From an uncultured Oscillospiraceae bacterium (GTDB taxonomy: Bacteria; Bacillota; Clostridia; Oscillospirales; Oscillospiraceae), in the NCBI GenBank assembly GCA_910588975.1, contig CAJUSE010000004.1, positions 1 to 64,000 on the forward strand: 64,000 nt of DNA. Reading direction: 5' to 3'. Below the pieces are notes generated by a model. The model saw only the letters and a list, made by a program, of their open reading frames with translations. It was not told the DNA's origin and did not search any database. This document shows positions 40,975 through 49,887 of the stretch, in pieces (positions within the stretch are counted from its first letter, which is position 1; the number at the start of each line of letters is the position of its first letter). Position numbers and translations under genes: made by a program.

Positions 40975-42099
40975 ATGGAAAAGTCCAAGGTCTATTTTAC
41001 CGATTTCCACGTGCCTGTTGGCACCAGCCAGCTGGACAAGCTGCGCCGGCTCATTGAGGCCGCTGGGGCGGGGCAGATCGACTTTGAGAAGAAGTTTGTC
41101 TGCATCAAGATCCATTTTGGCGAGCCGGGCAACCTGAGCTACCTACGGCCCAACTACGCCAAGGTGGTGGCCGACTTTGTCAAGGACCAGGGGGGCCTGC
41201 CCTTCCTGTGCGACTGCAATACCCTCTATGTGGGCCGGCGCAAGCATGCCCTGGAGCACATGGACGCCGCCTATGAAAACGGCTTTTCCCCCTTCTCCAC
41301 CGGCTGCCAGATCATCATTGGCGATGGCCTGAAGGGCACCGACGATGTGGAGGTCCCCGTCCGCAACGGCCAGTACATCAAGGCCGCCAAAATCGGCCGG
41401 GCCGTTATGGATGCCGATATTTTTATCTCCCTTAACCACTTTAAGGGCCACGAGCAGGCCGGCTTCGGCGGCGCCGTGAAGAACATCGGCATGGGCTGCG
41501 GTTCCCGGGCGGGTAAGATGGAGCAGCACAACGCCGGCAAGCCCATCGTGGATGCCGACAAGTGCCGCAAGTGCCGCCAGTGCGCCAAGCAGTGCGGCCA
41601 GGATGCCATCTCCTATGGTCCCGACGGCATCGCCGCCATCGACCACGCCAAGTGTGTGGGCTGCGGCCGGTGCCTGGGCGCCTGTAACTTTGACGCCATC
41701 CATAACCCCGCCAGCGACACCGTTCAGATGCTCAACCGGAAGATGGCTGAGTACGCTCAGGCCGTCTGCGACGGCCGACCCACCTTCCACATCTCTCTGG
41801 TCCGGGACATCTCTCCCAACTGCGACTGCCACGGGGAGAACGATGTGCCCATCCTGCCTGACATCGGTATGTTTGTCTCCTTTGACCCGGTGGCCCTGGA
41901 CCAGGCCTGCGCTGACGCCTGCATGGCCCAGACGCCCCTCCCCAACGGCCAGCTGGCCCGGCGGATGCAGGCCCCTGACTTCATCGACCACGGAGATTAC
42001 TTTGAGAACACCACCGAGGGCTCCGAGTGGAAGTCCTGCCTGGAGCACGCCGAGAAGATCGGCCTGGGCACCCGCCAGTACGAGATCATTAAGGTGTAA
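40975..42099 (+). CDS. DUF362 protein with two [4Fe-4S] clusters
   Basis: 374 residues. N-terminal DUF362 domain (KIHFGEPGNLSYLRPNYAKVVADFVK; SLNHFKGHEQAGFGGAVKNIGMG), then a ferredoxin domain with CRKCRQCAKQCGQ and CVGCGRCLGACNF, and a C-terminal part with CDCHGENDVPILPDIGMFVSFDPVALDQA. A cytoplasmic redox protein of unknown reaction. AAGGAGAG precedes ATG 40975. Own MerR-type promoter suggests stress, thiol or aldehyde induction. Confidence 0.88.
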   Translation: MEKSKVYFTDFHVPVGTSQLDKLRRLIEAAGAGQIDFEKKFVCIKIHFGEPGNLSYLRPNYAKVVADFVKDQGGLPFLCDCNTLYVGRRKHALEHMDAAYENGFSPFSTGCQIIIGDGLKGTDDVEVPVRNGQYIKAAKIGRAVMDADIFISLNHFKGHEQAGFGGAVKNIGMGCGSRAGKMEQHNAGKPIVDADKCRKCRQCAKQCGQDAISYGPDGIAAIDHAKCVGCGRCLGACNFDAIHNPASDTVQMLNRKMAEYAQAVCDGRPTFHISLVRDISPNCDCHGENDVPILPDIGMFVSFDPVALDQACADACMAQTPLPNGQLARRMQAPDFIDHGDYFENTTEGSEWKSCLEHAEKIGLGTRQYEIIKV

Positions 42100-42186
42100 A
42101 AGACCCAGCGCTTCTGTTCTGGTATGAATAGAGACACCGGGGAGAAAATAGAATGTGGGAACGAGAGAAGAAAGGAAGGGGTATCC

Positions 42187-42852
42187 ATGGAGCTGTCCGA
42201 AATTTTGAGCCGTTGTGACCACACCCTGTTGAAGCAGGAGAGCACCTGGGAGGACATCAAGGAGATCTGTGATGACGGCCTTCGTTTTGGCTGTGCCAGT
42301 GTCTGTATCCCGCCTTCCTATGTCAAGCGGGCCAGCGAGTATCTGGGGGACCGACTGAAGGTGTGTACCGTCATTGGCTTCCCCAACGGCTATTCCACCA
42401 CTGCCGTCAAGGTCTTTGAGACGGAGAACGCCATCCGCCACGGGGCCGACGAGATCGACATGGTGGTCAACATCGGCTGGGTGAAGGACCAGCGCTGGGA
42501 GCGCATCCTGGAGGAGATCAAGGCAATCAAGCAGGCCTGCTCGGGCCGCATTCTGAAGGTCATTGTAGAGACCTGCCTGCTCACCCAGGAGGAGAAGATC
42601 AGGATGTGCGAGCTGGTCACCGAGTCTGGGGCCGACTATATCAAGACCTCCACCGGCTTCTCCACCGGCGGGGCCACCCGGGAGGACGTAAAGCTGTTCC
42701 GGGAGCATGTGGGCCCCAATGTGAAGGTGAAGGCCGCCGGCGGCATTGCCTCCCTGCAGGACGCCGAGGATTTCATCACCCTGGGGGCCGACCGCCTGGG
42801 TACCTCCCGCATCGTCAAGCTGGCCAAGGGCCAGCAGGGCGAGGGGTATTAA
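42187..42852 (+). CDS. deoC: Deoxyribose-phosphate aldolase
   Basis: 221 residues: DHTLLKQ opening, VCTVIGFPNGYSTT, catalytic KVIVETCLL (Schiff-base lysine), YIKTSTGFSTGGAT and VKAAGGIASLQDA. Cleaves 2-deoxyribose-5-phosphate to glyceraldehyde-3-phosphate and acetaldehyde in deoxynucleoside catabolism. Fits with the nucleoside importer at 45.8-50.8 kb. Start at 42187 follows AGGAAGGGG. Confidence 0.95.
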   Translation: MELSEILSRCDHTLLKQESTWEDIKEICDDGLRFGCASVCIPPSYVKRASEYLGDRLKVCTVIGFPNGYSTTAVKVFETENAIRHGADEIDMVVNIGWVKDQRWERILEEIKAIKQACSGRILKVIVETCLLTQEEKIRMCELVTESGADYIKTSTGFSTGGATREDVKLFREHVGPNVKVKAAGGIASLQDAEDFITLGADRLGTSRIVKLAKGQQGEGY

Positions 42853-42911
42853 GGCAGAAGGGGAGAGAGGAGGCTGCCAGGACAGGTCCTTCCACCATCA
42901 TAGAACGTCAA

Positions 42912-42942
42912 AGAGGCGGGTAGCTTGAAGCTACCCGCCTCT
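42912..42942 (+). terminator. Hairpin after deoC
   Basis: 14-bp stem (42912-42925 / 42929-42942), loop TGA; only a weak T-rich tail follows. Confidence 0.65.
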
Positions 42943-43006
42943 CTACATCTCTGATCTGACGCTTTGTAGCAGGCTACAATAACCCACCCAAATAAGCTGC
43001 CATTGA

Positions 43007-43207
43007 CTATTCAAAGATAAAGATCTCTTCGATGGGGGCGTCTACTGCACGGGAAATATCGATCGCCAATTTTAGAGATGGATTGTACTGCGCCTTTTCC
43101 AGCCTCATAATGGTTTCTCGGCGCACACCTACTTTTGCTGCCAATTGCTCCTGGGTTAATTCCTTCAGCTGCCGGAATTTTTTTAATCTGCATTCAAACT
43201 CTGCCAT
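43007..43207 (-). CDS. Small XRE-type HTH regulator
   Basis: 66 residues, a bare helix-turn-helix: LKKFRQLKELTQEQLAAKVGVRRETIMRLEKAQYNPSLKLAIDISRAVDAPIEEIFIF. Belongs to the short YozG/Cro-like regulators usually paired with a DUF3796-type membrane protein. ATG at 43207 is 3 bp past the upstream gene's stop and uses a GAGG inside it. Probably binds the three 12-mers upstream of the operon. Confidence 0.9.
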   Translation of the reverse strand: MAEFECRLKKFRQLKELTQEQLAAKVGVRRETIMRLEKAQYNPSLKLAIDISRAVDAPIEEIFIFE

Positions 43208-43210
43208 ACA

Positions 43211-43879
43211 TTATTCCTCATCTCCATCGACCTGGTCCCCGCAGTCATAACGGTACAGCAGATATTCAGTAAGAAAAATATCCAAAGCCAAAGCAAGAGA
43301 TAACACGACAATGATGGCGATCAACGTGTATTCGAGTTTCCCTCCAAGCCTCCCCTGGCAGAAAATGACCAATGAGATCAGAATGATGGAAAGGGCGATT
43401 TTATTTGCTTTTAACTGGGCCCGGGTCGCATTTTCTCGGAACCGTTCGTCCATAAAGGTTCCCGACATTTTCCCTTCATAATAAAACCCGAAAAAACCGA
43501 AAAAAAGGAAGAATGCAAAGGGAGAGACGATGCCATCCATCGAGTATGTCCAGATGCCGGCAAAACCGAGAAAGCCGAGAAATCCCAACATCCCCAATTT
43601 TGGATTGAGTTTACGGGTGGTGTTTGCCTGGCCTGCTTGCCGGTTGTTTTTTCCGATGTGCAGGAAAAGCAGCACAAACAGAGAGAAAATGTAAATACAG
43701 GTCAGGGAAATGGATAGGATCATCGGCAGATCCCGCACTTGGAAGGTGTAGCTTCCAAAATCCATCGGAGTTACCAGGCGGGCGTCATTGAATGTGATGG
43801 CATACCACGAGGAGACAAGGGAGCACAAAAGGCAGAATATGCCACAAGCCACCCAGAGTTTTACATTGCTTTTCTTCAT
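43211..43879 (-). CDS. DUF3796-like membrane protein
   Basis: 222 residues with about six membrane segments and the central LGMLGFLGFLGFAGIW ... FFLFFGFFGFYYEGKMSGT motif of DUF3796. The ATG at 43879 follows GGAGG. First gene of an operon with the HTH regulator. GC near 45%, lower than the surroundings, so possibly acquired as a module. Function unknown; may sense membrane state and inhibit or help the regulator. Confidence 0.78.
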   Translation of the reverse strand: MKKSNVKLWVACGIFCLLCSLVSSWYAITFNDARLVTPMDFGSYTFQVRDLPMILSISLTCIYIFSLFVLLFLHIGKNNRQAGQANTTRKLNPKLGMLGFLGFLGFAGIWTYSMDGIVSPFAFFLFFGFFGFYYEGKMSGTFMDERFRENATRAQLKANKIALSIILISLVIFCQGRLGGKLEYTLIAIIVVLSLALALDIFLTEYLLYRYDCGDQVDGDEE

Positions 43880-43900
43880 TGTAAGACCTCCTGCTGATGA

Positions 43901-43977
43901 GATATATTTATCTCTTGGTGTGATAAATATATCATATCTTTTCTGCTGCGTCAAGAAGAAAATGAGATATATTTATC
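43901..43977. promoter_or_regulatory. Operator region with three exact copies of a 12-mer
   Basis: GATATATTTATC occurs at 43901-43912, inverted at 43922-43933, and again at 43966-43977. The middle copy covers the -10 box of the DUF3796/HTH promoter, the first lies just inside the transcript, and the third upstream of the -35, as expected for autorepression by the HTH protein. Confidence 0.8.
43926..43954 (-). promoter_or_regulatory. Promoter of the DUF3796-HTH operon
   Basis: On the minus strand TTGACG (43954-43949), 17 bp, TATATT (43931-43926). Confidence 0.65.
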
Positions 43978-44067
43978 ATATGAGCAGGGGCACCGTGAAG
44001 AGGATTAGGTGGTTGTTTGCTACAGAAAGATAGTGATTTTCTCTATAGAATTTTCTGCTGCTGAATA

Positions 44068-44112
44068 GAAAAATAGCCGGTATCATGGTCACTTAAGCCA
44101 TGAACCGGCTAT
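44068..44112 (-). terminator. Terminator of the low-GC lipoprotein gene
   Basis: Stem 44073-44081 / 44104-44112 plus inner TCATGG/CCATGA; on the minus strand a T run follows. Confidence 0.8.
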
Positions 44113-44133
44113 CTTCTTTATTTCTTGATCTGT

Positions 44134-44670
44134 TTACCAATGACCGCCCGATATGGCCTTTGTAAAATTATCATCAATGATGATTTTCCATTGCTCATCT
44201 TTTCTTTCCATATTTATATCGACTGTGTTGGAAACAATATTGGTATCTGCATGTTTAATTGCCGATACCATTGGATTGTCTTCATCTGAATAGGTATCAT
44301 AATCTAAATTGTTTAAGTCCTTATTGGATATTTTGCATGAGATGATTGTGGAATTCTCCTTCTGTTCCTTTACCTGCAATACCTCATAAGACATTTCTTC
44401 AAACAATGCTTCAATATAACCATCATCATCACTTAAATCATTTCCGAAGTATATGTTATCATGTTCTTCATCTGGGTATTCCACGCAGGCATTGAAGGTT
44501 TTTCCGTCTGGCTTTTTTAAGGCATCAAAAGCTGTCTCCAGGATTTCTTCTGGCGAAAGATCAGACAAATATGTGTTATCTTGAACTTCTGGTGAAGATT
44601 TATCTGCGTTCGCACAACCGGCCGATAAAGCGATAAGCAATATCACACAAATCATCAATGTCCGTTTCAA
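44134..44670 (-). CDS. Unrecognised low-GC lipoprotein
   Basis: 178 residues with a lipoprotein signal (lipobox SAGC, Cys19). Mature part is acidic, alpha/beta, with the layout (helix, then WKIIIDDNF at the end) of DUF5105/NTF2-like lipoproteins, but I cannot assign it. About 38% GC, A/T-ending codons: probably acquired. Own terminator; short upstream region. Confidence 0.7.
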   Translation of the reverse strand: MKRTLMICVILLIALSAGCANADKSSPEVQDNTYLSDLSPEEILETAFDALKKPDGKTFNACVEYPDEEHDNIYFGNDLSDDDGYIEALFEEMSYEVLQVKEQKENSTIISCKISNKDLNNLDYDTYSDEDNPMVSAIKHADTNIVSNTVDINMERKDEQWKIIIDDNFTKAISGGHW

Positions 44671-44803
44671 AATAATTCCTCCTCCATATTTTTTGTTTCC
44701 AGGGCCTAACTATAACGAGAATATTATACACGATCTAATCTGGCTGCAGCTCATTTCAAATAGAGGGCTGACAAAGACGGCTGCTGAGGATTTCATAATG
44801 CCT

Positions 44804-45484
44804 TTAGGATACCACCCGATACCGCAGCCGCAGATAGGATCCCTCCAGCACCTGACAGCCCTCCAGCTCCAGCACTCCCAGCTGCCCCAGCTCCTCCGGG
44901 GCGTGGAGACTGGGCCCGTCCACCAGAGTGGGCACCTCACTGCCCCCCACCAGCACCGGGGCCACCACAATGTCCACATGGTCGATGAGCTTGCATCGCA
45001 GAAACAGGCCGTTGAGGGTGCCTCCCGACTGAATGGTAAGCCGCTGGCAGTTGTGCTCCGAGTAAAGGTAAGCCAGCATGGCCTTCAGGTCCAATTCCGG
45101 TTGGAGGAGAACATGCAGGTTGTCCGCCTGCACCCCGAAGGCGGGGTGGTGGGGGTTGGTGGTCACCAGCACCAGCTGCTGGGCCTTGGCGCAGAAATAG
45201 CGCACTCCATGCTCGGTGAGGTTATGGTTGTCAATGAGGACGAAGGAGACGGGGGTCCTGTCCGGCGGGGGATTTTCGTTGACCCCCAGCTTAGCCTGGA
45301 CCCGGCCCGAGCACAGCGACCACAGATCGGTGGTCTGCTCAATGGCGTAATACTGGCCCAGCCCCTCCTTAAGCCCGGCTATACGGGGAAGATCGGCGTC
45401 CATGTCCAGGGAATCGGTGCAGCCGGTGCTGATCTTGCCGTCCAGGCTCATGAGCATGAACAGGGTGGTGACAGGGCGTTCCAT
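44804..45484 (-). CDS. RibD C-terminal / dihydrofolate-reductase-like reductase
   Basis: 226 residues. PVTTLFMLMSLDGKIS (N-terminal NADPH side), then LTIQSGGTLNGLFLRCKLIDHVDIVVAPVLVGG, typical of RibD_C (5-amino-6-ribosylaminouracil reductase-like). Stand-alone RibD_C proteins reduce various substrates. ATG at 45484 preferred over 45493, because AAAGG directly abuts the latter. Confidence 0.85.
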   Translation of the reverse strand: MERPVTTLFMLMSLDGKISTGCTDSLDMDADLPRIAGLKEGLGQYYAIEQTTDLWSLCSGRVQAKLGVNENPPPDRTPVSFVLIDNHNLTEHGVRYFCAKAQQLVLVTTNPHHPAFGVQADNLHVLLQPELDLKAMLAYLYSEHNCQRLTIQSGGTLNGLFLRCKLIDHVDIVVAPVLVGGSEVPTLVDGPSLHAPEELGQLGVLELEGCQVLEGSYLRLRYRVVS

Positions 45485-45652
45485 GGCGATCATCCTTTCT
45501 GTCTCCCAGAGCGGGCAGGGGAGATGGGGCGGTTATCTACGACCAAATATAATACAAACGCTCGACAACTTCAATAGCATATAAAAAATAATTTTCCACC
45601 TGGGGGAAATTTTACGAAACTGTAAAAATTATGGACAAAGCGTAAAAAGCTG

Positions 45653-45681
45653 TTGCGCTTTTTGTCGGGAGAGGCTATAAT
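45653..45681 (+). promoter_or_regulatory. Promoter of the nucleoside-binding lipoprotein gene
   Basis: TTGCGC (45653-45658), 17 bp, consensus TATAAT (45676-45681). An ~85-nt leader with a CCCCGG/CCGGGG dyad follows. Confidence 0.7.
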
Positions 45682-45768
45682 GAACATGAAATCCCCGGGT
45701 AAGGAAATGGAAGGCTACATACGGTCTCTATCCTCCGGGGTATTTACATGAAAGGAAGGTAGAATGAA

Positions 45769-46926
45769 ATGAACAAGAAGCTCCTTTCGCTGCTCCTGGC
45801 CGGCACCATGATGCTGGGCCTGGCTGCCTGCGGCGGCAACAGCGACCCCACCCCCACCCCCGAGAACAGCACCCCTGTTGAGGGCCAGGTCACTGCTACG
45901 GACTACACCGTGGCCATGATCACCGACTACGGCGACATCACCGACCAGTCCTTCAACCAGACCACCTACGAGGCCTGCAAGGCGTTCTGCGAGAAGAACA
46001 ACGTGAAGTTCACCTACAAGAAGCCTGCCGGCGACAACACCGCCGACCGTGTGGCCATGATCGAGAACGCCATCGACGAGGACTACAACGTCATCGTCAT
46101 GCCCGGCTTCGCCTTCGGCGAGGCCATCCGTGAGGTGGCCGAGACCTATCCCGACGTGAAGTTCGTGGCTCTGGACGTGTCCGAGTACGACCTGTGCGGC
46201 GAGAGCGGCTGGACCATCCCCTCCAACGTCTACTCCGCTGTTTACCAGGAGGAGCTGTGCGGCTACATGGCCGGTTATGCTGCTGTGAAGCTGGGCTATG
46301 AGCACCTGGGCTACCTGGGCGGCATGGGCGTGCCCGCCGTCATGCGCTTCGGCTACGGCTTCCTGCAGGGCGCTGACGCCGCTGCTGTGGAGCTGAACAA
46401 GACCGACAAGGTGAGCGTGGAGTACACCTACGGCAACCAGTTCTACGGTGATGCCGACATCACCGCCGCCATGGACACCTGGTATCAGACCATGGGCGTT
46501 GAGGCCGTCTTTGCCTGCGGCGGCGGCATCTTCACCTCCGCTGCTGAGGCCGCTGCCAAGACCGGCGGCAAGGTCATCGGCGTGGACACCGACCAGAGCC
46601 CCATCATCGGTGCTGAGATGACCATCACCTCTGCCACCAAGGGCCTGGCCCCCACTGTTGACCACCTGCTCAGCGAGATCCTGGCTGGCAACTGGGACAA
46701 CTACGGCGGCAAGGTGGAGACCCTGGGCCTGGTCAACGGCGACGATCCCACTGTCAACTATGTCCAGATCCCCATGGAGACCACTCAGTGGGGTGACGGC
46801 TTCACTCAGGACGACTACAAGGCCCTGGTGAAGGATATGTTTGACGGCAAGATCACTGTCTCTGACGACATCAGTGCCATGCCCGAGACCACCATCACCG
46901 TGACCGACCACGGCGACATTAAGTAA
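45769..46926 (+). CDS. bmpA: BmpA-family nucleoside-binding lipoprotein
   Basis: 385 residues: lipoprotein signal with LAAC (Cys21), Thr/Pro linker, then BMP fold (VAMITDYGDITDQSFNQTTYEACKAF; NVIVMPGFAFGEAIREVAETYPDVKFVALD; KVIGVDTDQS). Binds purine nucleosides outside the membrane for the ABC importer encoded next. Codon use suggests high expression. A terminator then a new promoter separate it from the ATPase gene. Confidence 0.93.
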   Translation: MNKKLLSLLLAGTMMLGLAACGGNSDPTPTPENSTPVEGQVTATDYTVAMITDYGDITDQSFNQTTYEACKAFCEKNNVKFTYKKPAGDNTADRVAMIENAIDEDYNVIVMPGFAFGEAIREVAETYPDVKFVALDVSEYDLCGESGWTIPSNVYSAVYQEELCGYMAGYAAVKLGYEHLGYLGGMGVPAVMRFGYGFLQGADAAAVELNKTDKVSVEYTYGNQFYGDADITAAMDTWYQTMGVEAVFACGGGIFTSAAEAAAKTGGKVIGVDTDQSPIIGAEMTITSATKGLAPTVDHLLSEILAGNWDNYGGKVETLGLVNGDDPTVNYVQIPMETTQWGDGFTQDDYKALVKDMFDGKITVSDDISAMPETTITVTDHGDIK

Positions 46927-46949
46927 TTAGGCCCCAAATACCCTCTTGA

Positions 46950-46980
46950 GAGCGGCGGGAATATCCCGCCGCTCTTTTTT
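46950..46980 (+). terminator. Terminator between bmpA and the ABC genes
   Basis: 11-bp stem (46950-46960 / 46964-46974), six T. Confidence 0.9.
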
Positions 46981-47071
46981 ACGCCTTTTTCCCTTTTTTC
47001 GACCCGTGGGGCAGGGGAGAGGGAGACTGTGAAAAATCGACAAAAAAACGGAAGAAAATTGAAAATAAATT

Positions 47072-47100
47072 TTGAAATCTTCTCCAGGCTATGCTATACT
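47072..47100 (+). promoter_or_regulatory. Promoter of the nucleoside ABC ATPase/permease genes
   Basis: TTGAAA (47072-47077), 17 bp, TATACT (47095-47100) with upstream TG. Confidence 0.75.
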
Positions 47101-47173
47101 GTAAATAAGTATAGGCTTGCCGGCGGGTTGGTTCCCTCGTCGTGATGGGCCGGAGAAAAGGAGGTATGCAGGG

Positions 47174-48709
47174 GTGGAAAACTATGCTGTGGAAATGCTG
47201 CACATCACCAAACGCTTTCCGGGCATCATCGCCAACGATGACATCACACTGCAGCTGAAAAAGGGCGAGATCCATGCGCTGCTGGGGGAAAACGGCGCAG
47301 GAAAGTCCACGCTTATGAGTGTCCTGTTCGGACTCTACCAGCCCGAGGAGGGCGAGATCCATGTGGAGGGCAGGAAGGTGGACATCCGGGACCCCAATGA
47401 TGCCAATGCGCTGGGAATCGGCATGGTCCACCAGCACTTCAAGCTGGTGGAGTGCTTCTCGGTGCTGGACAACATCATCCTGGGCGTGGAGCCCACCAAC
47501 GGCCCCTTCCTCCAGAAGGAGGAGGCCCGGCAGAAGGTGCTGGAGCTCAGCGAGAAGTATGGCCTGCAGGTGGATCCCGACGCCCTCATCGAGGATATCA
47601 CCGTGGGTATGCAGCAGCGCACCGAGATTTTGAAGATGCTCTACCGGGAGAACGATATCCTCATCTTCGATGAGCCCACCGCCGTCCTCACCCCCCAGGA
47701 GATCCAGGAGCTCATGCAGATCATGAAGAACCTGGCCGCCGAGGGCAAGAGTATTCTGTTCATCTCCCATAAGCTGGCCGAGATCATGGAGGTCTCCGAC
47801 CGCTGCTCGGTGCTCCGCAAGGGCAAGTACATCGGCACGGTGGAGACTAAGAACACCACCGCCGAGGAGCTCTCTGCCATGATGGTGGGCCGCCACGTCT
47901 CCTTCGCCGTGGAGAAGGGCCCCGCTAAGCCGGGAGAGGTCATTTTGGACGTGAAGGGGATGAAGGTAGCCTCCAAGCACCACAAGAATGATGCCGTCAA
48001 GGGGGTCACCTTCCGGGTCCGTGCCGGGGAGATCCTCTGTATCGCCGGCATCGACGGAAACGGTCAGTCCGAGCTGGTCTACGGACTCACCGGTCTGGAG
48101 CCGGTGAAGGAGGGAACCATCACCCTCTGCGGCAAGGACATCACCGCCGCCCCCATCCGCCAGCGGTCTTTGGATGGCATGAGCCATATCCCCGAGGATC
48201 GGCACAAGCACGGCCTGGTGCTGGACTACACCCTGGAGGATAACATGGTGCTCCAGCGCTACTTTGAGCCCCAGTTCGTCTCCAAGTCGGGCTTCCTCAA
48301 GCGGGGGGCCATCCGGGAGTACGCCAGCCAGCTCATCGAGCAGTACGATGTGCGCTCGGGCCAGGGGCCCATCACCATGGCCCGGAGCATGTCCGGCGGC
48401 AACCAGCAGAAGGCCATCATCGCCCGGGAGATCGACAAGGACCCCCAGCTTCTGGTGGCGGTGCAGCCCACCCGGGGCCTGGACGTGGGCGCCATCGAGT
48501 ACATACACAAGCAGCTTGTGGCCCAGCGGGATGCCGGACGGGGCGTGCTGCTGGTAAGCCTGGAGCTGGACGAGGTCATGAACGTCTCTGACCGCATCCT
48601 GGTCATCTATGAGGGGGAGATCGTGGGCGAGTTTGACCCCAAGACAGTCACCGTAGAGGAGCTGGGCCTGTACATGGCCGGCGCCAAGAGAGAGGGGGAT
48701 GGGGCATGA
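47174..48709 (+). CDS. Nucleoside ABC transporter ATPase (YufO/NupA-like, two domains)
   Basis: 511 residues. First nucleotide-binding domain has Walker A GENGAGKST, Q loop MVHQHFKLV, Walker B ILIFDEPTAVLTP; its signature (ITVGMQQR) is altered. The second has a degenerate Walker A GIDGNGQSE, signature MSGGNQQKAIIAREI and Walker B-like LLVAVQPTRGLD, as usual in this family. GTG start at 47174, nine bases after GGAGG. Overlaps the permease gene by 4 bases. Confidence 0.94.
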   Translation: MENYAVEMLHITKRFPGIIANDDITLQLKKGEIHALLGENGAGKSTLMSVLFGLYQPEEGEIHVEGRKVDIRDPNDANALGIGMVHQHFKLVECFSVLDNIILGVEPTNGPFLQKEEARQKVLELSEKYGLQVDPDALIEDITVGMQQRTEILKMLYRENDILIFDEPTAVLTPQEIQELMQIMKNLAAEGKSILFISHKLAEIMEVSDRCSVLRKGKYIGTVETKNTTAEELSAMMVGRHVSFAVEKGPAKPGEVILDVKGMKVASKHHKNDAVKGVTFRVRAGEILCIAGIDGNGQSELVYGLTGLEPVKEGTITLCGKDITAAPIRQRSLDGMSHIPEDRHKHGLVLDYTLEDNMVLQRYFEPQFVSKSGFLKRGAIREYASQLIEQYDVRSGQGPITMARSMSGGNQQKAIIAREIDKDPQLLVAVQPTRGLDVGAIEYIHKQLVAQRDAGRGVLLVSLELDEVMNVSDRILVIYEGEIVGEFDPKTVTVEELGLYMAGAKREGDGA

Positions 48710-49887
48710 ACAAGGAAAAAACTCCCTTACTGGGCCGCAACAGCACGCAGACGCTGCTCTCCTCGCTCATTTGTATCCTTCTGGGCCTGATGGTGGGCTA
48801 TATTGTGCTGCTGCTCATCAATCCCAGAGGGGCCAATGGGGCCATTATGGCCATTCTGAAGAACTTTATGACCTACTCCAAGCCCAATGCCCAGCTGAAG
48901 TATTTCGCCAATACCCTGGTCAAGACAGTGCCTTTGATCCTGTGCTCGCTGTCGGTGCTCTTTGCCTACAAGGTGGGCCTGTTCAACATCGGTGCCGCCG
49001 GCCAGTATGTGGTGGGGGCCGGGGCCAGCCTTTATCTGGCCCTGAAGCTCAATATGCCCTGGTACGTCTGTCTGGTGGCCGCTGTTCTGGCCGGCGCTCT
49101 GCTGGGGGCTCTGTCCGGTGTGCTCAATGCCTATCGGAACGTGAACGTGGTCATTTCCTGTATCATGCTCAACTGGATCAGCCTTTACGCTGTGAACACC
49201 ATGCTGGCCCAGGTGAAGGAGGCCACCAGCCCCTATACCCTGCCGATAAAGGGGGTCAATCCCTCTGCGCTTCTGCCTACTCTGGGCCTTGACAAGCTGT
49301 TTAACAGCCAGTATGTGACCATCGCCCTGCCCCTGGCCATCCTCATCCCCATCCTCATCTGGGTGCTGCTGGAAAAGACCAAGCTGGGCTACGAGCTGAA
49401 GGCCACCGGCTTTAACAGCCACGCCGCCAAGTATGCCGGTATGAAGGAAAAGCGGAACATCATCCTGACCATGGCCATCTCGGGCGGCCTGGCCGCCATG
49501 GGTGCGGGCCTGTTCTACCTCACCGGCTTTGAGCAGTGGCAGACCACCCAGTCCAGCGTGCCTGCCATGGGCTTTAACGGCATCGCCGCCGGCTTCCTGG
49601 GCGGCCTGAGCCCCATCGGCGCTATTTTCTCCTCCTATTTCATCCAGCATATCACCAACGGCGGCGCCTATGTGGACAAGACCATGTACTCTGCTCAGAT
49701 CTCCGATTTGATCACATCTCTCATTATCTACCTGTGCGCCTTCGTTCTCTTCTTTAAGCAGCTTATGGGCAAGGGTGCGGCTTTTACGGCCGGAAACGCC
49801 AATGCTGAGCCTGCCGCTGCCCCTCAGCCTGTTGCGGAAGACACCCCCCAGGAGGATGACGAGACCGGGAAAGGAGGCGAGGCATAA
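48706..49887 (+). CDS. Nucleoside ABC transporter permease (YufP/NupB-like)
   Basis: 393 residues, eight to ten membrane segments, with FANTLVKTVPLILCSLSVLFAYKVGLFNIGAAGQ and AVGSNPHAAKYAGM-like segment (ATGFNSHAAKYAGM) of BPD_transp_2 permeases. Ala/Pro-rich cytoplasmic tail. Ends with TAATG overlap to the next gene. Confidence 0.93.
   Translation: MNKEKTPLLGRNSTQTLLSSLICILLGLMVGYIVLLLINPRGANGAIMAILKNFMTYSKPNAQLKYFANTLVKTVPLILCSLSVLFAYKVGLFNIGAAGQYVVGAGASLYLALKLNMPWYVCLVAAVLAGALLGALSGVLNAYRNVNVVISCIMLNWISLYAVNTMLAQVKEATSPYTLPIKGVNPSALLPTLGLDKLFNSQYVTIALPLAILIPILIWVLLEKTKLGYELKATGFNSHAAKYAGMKEKRNIILTMAISGGLAAMGAGLFYLTGFEQWQTTQSSVPAMGFNGIAAGFLGGLSPIGAIFSSYFIQHITNGGAYVDKTMYSAQISDLITSLIIYLCAFVLFFKQLMGKGAAFTAGNANAEPAAAPQPVAEDTPQEDDETGKGGEA

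Noticed and set aside
45682..45768. Purine riboswitch before bmpA
   Set aside because: Leader has a dyad but none of the conserved purine aptamer junction bases.
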